Assembly (NCBI RefSeq): GCF_023973825.1
Contig: NC_090121.1
Coordinates: forward strand, 950,001 to 1,014,000
Origin: Plasmodium brasilianum
Lineage: Eukaryota; Apicomplexa; Aconoidasida; Haemosporida; Plasmodiidae
Reading direction: 5' to 3'
Length of the DNA stretch: 64,000 nucleotides
Part shown: positions 57,962 through 64,000 of the stretch, piece after piece
How the letters are laid out: the number at the start of each line of letters is the position of its first letter
Position numbering within the stretch: the stretch's first letter is position 1
The notes under the pieces: generated by a model
What the model was told of the DNA's origin: nothing
The model's input: the letters and a program-made list of their open reading frames with translations, nothing else
The model's database searches: none
Position numbers and translations under genes: made by a program

Positions 57962-59017
57962 TTTGATTAATAATGGTTAAATAATAAACTCCAACATAAT
58001 GGGGACACTTTTAACTCCTTTTAATTTGTTTCCAAGTTTAAATGTTGACTGATTGGCTGTAATGGCGTTAATTTATTCAAATATATACAAATATTTATTT
58101 GTTTGCTTGTTTGTTTGTTTGCTTGTTTGTTTGTTTGCTTGTTTGTTTGTTTGCTTGTTTGTTTGTTTGTTTGCTTGTTTGCTTACTCATTCATTTACTT
58201 ACTTATTTATTTGTTTAATTATTTTATTTTATTTTTTTTATTAATTGCCAATTTGAATGATATTTTTTAATTACAAGAGTGCATAATTAAAAAATTGGTC
58301 AGGAAACATTTAAATAAGATTAATTCTAAAAAGGGGAAGAAACAGATTAAAATTTTAGTCTTTGATAAGCCAAATTTTGTTCATTATTTTACTTTTCATA
58401 ATTCATTATGCGTTATTCATTATTGTAATTTTTTTCGGATCAATTTAATTTTTCTCATTTGCTTTACTGTTCATTTATCTCATCGTTTCTCTCTTCAAAA
58501 TATTTTAGTGTAATGTTTTTCTTTGTGTAATTAATTATTAAGTTCCCCTTTTTTTTTCCTATTTTTTTTTTTTTTTTCTATAAACCAAAGTAACACACAT
58601 TTACAAATAACACACTACACATTACAGGTTACATTACGTATATAATATATGTGTAAATATATTATATACATACGCATGTACGTGTACATGTGCGCTTTAA
58701 TTTGTTTATCATCTGTGTAATAACGTGTTGTACAAATTTAAAGACGTGTACTCGATATATGGTAATTTTGCTACTAAATTATACCTTCACCTTAATTTTT
58801 CGAATTTCCTCTGTTTTGTTATAATAGTAGTCTTTTTCGTTTCTTTTTCGTTTCTTTTTTGATGATGTTCTGTTATTATTTTTCCATTTCATTTACATTA
58901 GTTATCTGTTTTTTTCCATTTTTTTTCAATTTCTTTTCCATTTCTCTCCCTTTTTTTTGCATTTTTTCTCAATTCTTTTCAATTTCTCTTTCTTTTTTTT
59001 CTTTTTTTTTCAAAATT
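57962..59017. other. Intergenic DNA upstream of the large C-terminal gene
   Basis: Includes a GTTTGCTT repeat (about 58096-58190) and long T-rich stretches with short T4-T10 runs leading to the next start codon. A frame at 58295-58513 starts VRKHLNKINSKKGKKQIK but has no ATG and could not be spliced to anything. Likely 5' UTR and promoter of the gene at 59018. Confidence 0.5.
58096..58190. repeat. GTTTGCTTGTTT tetranucleotide-based repeat
   Basis: TTTG units with a TTGC variant every third or fourth unit, about 95 bp. Confidence 0.9.
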
Positions 59018-62000
59018 ATGATTGTTAACAACTTTTCCCTATCAGATAGTGACAATAACATTATAAATAAGAAAGACTTTTTAAAGAGCAATGAAACGAA
59101 CTCTTACCATAGTGTCGATCCGATTGTCATGAGTGAAGAAGAAAGCATAAATACATGCTATGATAATAAATTAAAACACACAACTATTCAGTTGAATACA
59201 ACTAATGACTATTTCGCTAGAAAAAATAAAAAATTTAATAAATACAAAAATATTATATTAGCATTAAAGATATTTAACGAAAGTCTCGATTTTACGAGCG
59301 GCAACATAATAAATACCTTTATCCAGGAAAGAAGCAGAAAAGAGGGGAGAAAAAAGGGAACAAATAGGGGAGCAAATAAGGGAGAAAAAAAGGGAGCAAA
59401 TAAGGGAGCAAATAAGGGAGAAAAAAAGGGAGCAAATAAGATAGGACACACGATAGAACACAAGATATACAGAGAGGGGCCGAAACGAAAGGCACCATTA
59501 CTAAACAGCTGTACAAATCATAAAAAACGTTATTCTAAAAATGAACCAACTGAAACTAGGAGGAAATATAGAATAATTAAAAATATAAAACGAATTATTA
59601 AAAGAATACAATATAAAACTTATTACAAACATATACAGTATTATAAACAAGTTAGAAAGTTATGGTTATTACATTATCTTTTATGCTCCAAAAAAAAGAA
59701 AAAATATATATACGTGAATAAGCGTAATAAATGCATTCGCAAGAGTACATTAAATACGCATTCAGACTACAAACATACCTTCAATTCAATTACTCTTAAC
59801 ATGAGTGATATGAACAATGATTTGACTTTTGAGGAAAAAGAAAGTGACATGAATGAGAGGGAAGACAAGGAAGCAGAAGAGAGTGAAAGGGAAGGTATAG
59901 AAAGGGAAGAGGAGGGAATGTCTAACAATATGGGTTTGTTTTGCAATGTAGAGGGTAATGCAGATAGTAAGGAAAAGAGCACTAGTAACCCTGCTGAGAA
60001 AAGTTATGAAAGGATACAAAGTGCAAATAAGAGGGGGGAATGGGGAAAGCCAAATAGTTTCTCTCCCTTCTCAGGGAATGTACAAAACTTGTCAGAACAA
60101 CAACAAAAAAATATGTTTTATTATAATAGCAATGAAAACAGTAAGGAAGAGCATTATCTAAATGATAATCGTAAATATGACTTCGTTTCTGAAGGGGAAT
60201 TAAAGAATAAGGCAACTACAAATGATGACAAATTGTCCAGTTTTGTAAGTAACACTATTCTAAAGGGTGAAAATAAATGCGATCATTATTCCCTTTTATA
60301 TTTTAATGAAAATTATGGAAATGATGAATTAAAAAGAGTGGACACTTCGATATTCAGTGGCAGTGGTAACAAAAGTAGTAGTTGTATTGCTAACTGCTGT
60401 TGTGGTAATAAGGATAACAACACTTACAGCAATATGACGAACATCAATGCAGAAGGAAATGAAGAGGGGTACAATTATTCTCCTAAAAGTAATACAAATA
60501 CGAAGACAAACTTTTTATTCAGTAATAGAAGTACGTTGCTTAGTAAGAGTAATAAGTTAAGTGCGAGGGAAATGCGCTATGATAACGATGAAAACAATGA
60601 GCATGATAAAAACAATGAGCATGATAAAAACAATGATCATGATAAAAACAATGAGCATGATAAAAACAATGAGCATAATAAAAACAATGAGCATGATAAA
60701 AACAATGATCATGATAAAAACAATGATCATGATAAAAACAATGATCATGATAAAAACAATGAGAACGATTTAATAAAATATACGTATTATGGGTTCGGCG
60801 AAAGAGCCTTTAAAGGGTGTAGTGGAAGCATGGGACATATCAACAACAACCTTACAAGAATAGGTGAAGTCAATTTTTTACGGGAAGATATATTTAAAAA
60901 AAGAAATACGTGTAACAGGAATATTTGCAACAGAGAGAATAAAAAGTATGTAGAGTACATCAAGGGGGTATATCATAAAGGGGTAGATCACAAAGAGGTG
61001 GGTCGTAAAGAGGTGGAATGCAAAGCAACTGATCACAAGGGTGCAAATGGCAACGGATCAGACCAAAAAATCCCTTTTGGAATAAAAAAAAAAATTTTAC
61101 TGGAAATAGAACGCAGTAAGAACAATGAGCACAAGGATAAAATGATACTAAAATTCAAATCACTGAGTGATGTTAAAAATGGAAGTAATAATGGCACAGT
61201 GGGTGTTATAAACACGATGCAGAATAACATGATATATGAAGACGATTATTTGTATAAATATAAATGGATAGAACGTTCACATGGGAGTAATACACTAACT
61301 AGTAAGAGAGAAGTAGAGGATACATACAAAGAAGAAGGAAATAAAATTGGTAACCATAATTCTAATTATATGTATAAAAATTTTTTTCCTTCATCATTTT
61401 ACGCAAATTCGTTTTATGACAATGAACGCATTTCATACAATGATAATGATAATGATTCCCATTTGCATATTAGTAAGAACAGAAATATATCAGTTCATCC
61501 ATTGAAAAATTTTAAAAATAATAATTCGATTAACTGTTTTAGTACCCTGTCTAATGGCTACAAAAATAAGGTTAACCATTTTTTTGTAGAGGAAAAGAAC
61601 ATATTTTTTGACTCCATCCGAAATATTATACGTTTAACGAAAGAGATAAAAAAAATTAGAATAAATTTAGAAATAGAAAGGAAATATTCATTTGTTTTAT
61701 GCGATGAAAAGAAAAAAGATGAATTCAACAATTTGATAGGTTATTTAACATATCAAAAAACGATTAGAAAAAAATTAAAAAAATATTATTTCGATAAAAT
61801 TAATAAAGGCTTCTTCACTTTCTTGCTTCGAAGCAATTATGCCAATTTTACTTTCTCAGAAAAAGAAGTGCAGTTATTAAAAAAGTGGAATGAATTTAAA
61901 TTAATGGAATTAAACAATAAGGACAGTAGTAGTAACAATGCTGATAGTGGGGGAAGCACCAAAGAATGCGCGGGTAGTTCCACCGCTGGCGGTATTGCAA

Positions 62001-64000
62001 ATGGAGCAGTTAAATTGGGTAAAGCAGTTAGGGAGGGAAAAGCAGTTAGAGAGGGAAAAGCAGTTAGAGAAGGAAAAGCAGTTAGAGAGGGTAAAGCAGT
62101 TAGAGAGGGTAAAGCAGTTAGAGAGGGTAAAGCAGTTAGAGAGGGTAAAGCAGTTAGAGAGGGTAAAGCAGTTAGAGAGGGTAAAGCAGTTAGAGAGGGT
62201 AAAGCAGTTAGAGAGGGTAAAGCAGTTAGAGAGGGTAAAGCAGTTAAAGCAGTTAACGCAGTTAATGCAGTTAACGCAGTTAATGCAGATAAAGCAGTTA
62301 ATGCAGATAAAGCAAATGGTGACAAGGGTTGGAGGACCTGTCAAAACGATATGCTATCGGAGCAGCTGTACAATTGTGGGAAAATATGTACCTTTAATAA
62401 AGGTGCGCTTACTATTGGGAGATCCATAGATGGGAACGAGAGAGACGAAGAAATGTGCAAAGAGGGTGAAATACAAATGGATCGACCGAAAGAGTTTGTC
62501 GCGGAAAAATACGACTCGCAGTACTATATAGCACAACATTATTTATCACAAAATAGTGTAAGTAAAAAACATAGCGTATGGAAAAAAGCAAACGATGAAA
62601 TGCAGAACTACAGTAAGAGCCAAATTAGTAGTGACAGATTATTGTCTTATTTGAAAGGGTATTTAAGGGATGAACAGATGAATTTATTTGTACAGGGTAA
62701 GAGGTACACAAGTAGCATTTCACATATTCCACATGAATCTTATTTTAAATACTGTGAAAAGAATAAAACAAATATATTTAATGTATTTTTATTTTTTAAA
62801 AATATTAGAATTAAAAATATACAGAAGAAATTCAAAAAAAAATTATATAATCAACATCATATTTATTTTTCCAAAATTTATGATGGTAGTAAAATGTTAT
62901 TTCATATAAAATATGTATTTGTGAAATTAGTAAAAAAAAAAATTACAGACATTATCTGTTTACATATAAATGATTGTTTTGTAAATAATACCATATGCTT
63001 TTTTTTGTCCCTTTTCTTATTTATTTTCAAAAATATTCAAACAATCAAAATAATAAGGTGTCGCATACATTATTCCTACTTTTTCCTATTTTTAAACTAC
63101 TTGAAGAAAAATCGATTGAAGCACTTTTTTTTCATGGGTAACAATATTATTTATGACCAAACAATATATAACAAGAACAATTGGGATAACAATAAACTTA
63201 ATAAAAATTTTATTATTTATTTTAACGTAAATTATATTAAGAAAACCAAAAAGGGGGGAGCGGAAAAAGAGAAAAAAAAAATTACAGCCAAAAAAGTGGA
63301 AGAAGAAGATAAAACGACATTACAAGGGGCTAATAAGAGAAATGAGAATAGGACAGAGTCGTTTCTAAATACTCAAAAAATAAAACAAAAAAATATCACC
63401 ACAGGAACGACAACAATAATGACAAAAAAAAAAAAAAAAAGCAAAAATAATGCAACAAATGCCAAACAGAGAAGCAGCACTTCATTACCATACGATGATA
63501 ACAGAATAATGTTTAAGAAAAAAAATAAAATTCTCTTCTTTGACAGTAACTGCTTTTATAACTGCTTCGTGTTAAAACAGGGAAAAGGGGTAAAGACTGC
63601 AACTAGACACTCCGAAATTGCAGCCAAGAGGGGCTCTGACCGAATATCACAAGAAGGGGTTAAATCGGAGAATGGATGGATAAACAACGTGGTAGACAAC
63701 GTGGTAGACAATGGAGTAGGGCAAGATGAACTACCGAAGCAGTATGAACAAGGCATGCATAGTAAAGGAAGTGGAAATGGAGTTAACTGTGTACCGTTAA
63801 ATAGTTCTAAGAACGTTAATAATAATGCGGAGGGGGAAGAATGCGAAGCAGAAATATTCATGCTATCATCAGAGAGAAAAAAAGAAGGCGATAAGATAAG
63901 TGAAAGTATTAACTACAGTAATGAGTATAGTTACAAAAAAATTAATACATATAACATATATAGCTGTTCATCTGATAGTGAAGAAAATACATCGGACGAC
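59018..64000 (+). CDS. Large unknown protein, 3' end outside the window
   Basis: Not recognised. The frame is open from ATG 59018 to the window edge (1,661 codons) with no stop, so the gene is truncated by the window. Mostly Lys/Asn/Ser-rich low complexity with three conserved-looking islands: basic helical residues about 180-235 (RIIKRIQYKTYYKHIQYYK), about 855-965 (SIRNIIRLTKEIKKIRINLE and FFTFLLRSNYANFTFSEKE) and a hydrophobic Leu/Phe/Ile-rich part about 1250-1380 that contains LKKNRLKHFFFMGNNI, a phrase like a leucine-rich repeat. Two 18-bp repeat arrays and a GANKGEKK repeat (about residues 110-150) are inside. The last residues are acidic/Ser-rich. The start follows T-rich DNA and is the first ATG of the frame. 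Confidence 0.85.
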   Translation, partial: MIVNNFSLSDSDNNIINKKDFLKSNETNSYHSVDPIVMSEEESINTCYDNKLKHTTIQLNTTNDYFARKNKKFNKYKNIILALKIFNESLDFTSGNIINTFIQERSRKEGRKKGTNRGANKGEKKGANKGANKGEKKGANKIGHTIEHKIYREGPKRKAPLLNSCTNHKKRYSKNEPTETRRKYRIIKNIKRIIKRIQYKTYYKHIQYYKQVRKLWLLHYLLCSKKKKKYIYVNKRNKCIRKSTLNTHSDYKHTFNSITLNMSDMNNDLTFEEKESDMNEREDKEAEESEREGIEREEEGMSNNMGLFCNVEGNADSKEKSTSNPAEKSYERIQSANKRGEWGKPNSFSPFSGNVQNLSEQQQKNMFYYNSNENSKEEHYLNDNRKYDFVSEGELKNKATTNDDKLSSFVSNTILKGENKCDHYSLLYFNENYGNDELKRVDTSIFSGSGNKSSSCIANCCCGNKDNNTYSNMTNINAEGNEEGYNYSPKSNTNTKTNFLFSNRSTLLSKSNKLSAREMRYDNDENNEHDKNNEHDKNNDHDKNNEHDKNNEHNKNNEHDKNNDHDKNNDHDKNNDHDKNNENDLIKYTYYGFGERAFKGCSGSMGHINNNLTRIGEVNFLREDIFKKRNTCNRNICNRENKKYVEYIKGVYHKGVDHKEVGRKEVECKATDHKGANGNGSDQKIPFGIKKKILLEIERSKNNEHKDKMILKFKSLSDVKNGSNNGTVGVINTMQNNMIYEDDYLYKYKWIERSHGSNTLTSKREVEDTYKEEGNKIGNHNSNYMYKNFFPSSFYANSFYDNERISYNDNDNDSHLHISKNRNISVHPLKNFKNNNSINCFSTLSNGYKNKVNHFFVEEKNIFFDSIRNIIRLTKEIKKIRINLEIERKYSFVLCDEKKKDEFNNLIGYLTYQKTIRKKLKKYYFDKINKGFFTFLLRSNYANFTFSEKEVQLLKKWNEFKLMELNNKDSSSNNADSGGSTKECAGSSTAGGIANGAVKLGKAVREGKAVREGKAVREGKAVREGKAVREGKAVREGKAVREGKAVREGKAVREGKAVREGKAVREGKAVREGKAVKAVNAVNAVNAVNADKAVNADKANGDKGWRTCQNDMLSEQLYNCGKICTFNKGALTIGRSIDGNERDEEMCKEGEIQMDRPKEFVAEKYDSQYYIAQHYLSQNSVSKKHSVWKKANDEMQNYSKSQISSDRLLSYLKGYLRDEQMNLFVQGKRYTSSISHIPHESYFKYCEKNKTNIFNVFLFFKNIRIKNIQKKFKKKLYNQHHIYFSKIYDGSKMLFHIKYVFVKLVKKKITDIICLHINDCFVNNTICFFLSLFLFIFKNIQTIKIIRCRIHYSYFFLFLNYLKKNRLKHFFFMGNNIIYDQTIYNKNNWDNNKLNKNFIIYFNVNYIKKTKKGGAEKEKKKITAKKVEEEDKTTLQGANKRNENRTESFLNTQKIKQKNITTGTTTIMTKKKKKSKNNATNAKQRSSTSLPYDDNRIMFKKKNKILFFDSNCFYNCFVLKQGKGVKTATRHSEIAAKRGSDRISQEGVKSENGWINNVVDNVVDNGVGQDELPKQYEQGMHSKGSGNGVNCVPLNSSKNVNNNAEGEECEAEIFMLSSERKKEGDKISESINYSNEYSYKKINTYNIYSCSSDSEENTSDD
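60588..60769 (+). repeat. 18-bp coding repeat (NNEHDK/NNDHDK)
   Basis: Ten in-frame 18-bp units encode Asn-Asn-Glu/Asp-His-Asp-Lys in the truncated C-terminal gene. Confidence 0.95.
62020..62260 (+). repeat. 18-bp coding repeat (AVREGK)
   Basis: About twelve in-frame 18-bp units encode Ala-Val-Arg-Glu-Gly-Lys, then degrade to AVNAVNAV. Such regular charged repeats may form a long helix. Confidence 0.95.

Noticed and set aside
57573..58052. Plus-strand two-exon reading (ATG 57573, donor 57719, exon 58037-58052)
   Set aside because: In phase, but the acceptor is weak and the second exon is only 16 nt; the minus-strand model on the same DNA is better.
61837..62429. Long frames across the AVREGK repeat in other registers
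   Set aside because: Shadows of the 18-bp coding repeat; the frame from 59018 is open across the whole region.
1..64000. tRNA, rRNA, CRISPR array, transposon, prokaryotic operon signals
   Set aside because: No cloverleaf, conserved rRNA block, spaced direct repeats with unique spacers, or transposase-like frame was seen; the tandem arrays have no unique spacers.

Overview
This is a strongly AT-rich eukaryotic nuclear segment that I read as Plasmodium (malaria parasite). The signs are long A/T homopolymers and (TA)n runs between genes, proteins swollen by Asn/Lys/Asp-rich low-complexity insertions, short introns with GTA/GTG donors and T-rich acceptors, and a gene set that includes a cyclophilin followed by a CARL-type TAPT1 membrane protein. 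From memory the order cyclophilin 19A, CARL, WD-repeat protein, coiled-coil protein, RNA helicase, S9 peptidase, kinase-like protein, lipid-domain-like membrane protein, ALG7 matches one block of P. falciparum chromosome 3. I could not run an alignment, and the species (another mammalian Plasmodium is likely) is not settled.

Layout. Left part (1-14 kb): CYP19A (+, 1912-2424), two small candidate spliced genes (3757-4268 + and 4518-5641 -), CARL (-, 5866-9554), then a repeat-rich gap holding two more small candidates (12042-12904 + and 12925-13283 -). Centre (14-40 kb): a 2,725-residue WD-repeat protein (-), a 5.7-kb repeat-filled divergent gap, a five-exon coiled-coil gene (+, 28274-34947) whose reading frame breaks inside a 36-A run, and a DEAD-box-family helicase with a DEFD motif (-, 35815-39013) whose intron is largely a heptanucleotide satellite. 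Right part (40-64 kb): an S9/acylaminoacyl-peptidase-like enzyme (+), a kinase-fold protein that has lost its catalytic residues (-), a large protein with a C-terminal membrane anchor and possible VASt-like regions (+), the seven-exon ALG7/DPAGT1 enzyme that starts dolichol-linked glycan synthesis (+), and a large unknown protein running off the right edge (+).

These are housekeeping and parasite-specific genes next to each other, not an operon. CARL and ALG7 both belong to the secretory system (Golgi/ER membrane), CYP19A is a protein-folding enzyme, and the helicase and WD protein are probably nuclear or nucleolar. Two things stand out. First, several phase-consistent sets of small exons sit in what looks like intergenic DNA, which suggests overlooked short, mostly membrane, proteins. 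Second, nearly every intron and intergenic gap carries its own private minisatellite. All splice models were derived by eye from reading-frame continuity and splice signals. No tRNA, rRNA, CRISPR array or transposon was seen.
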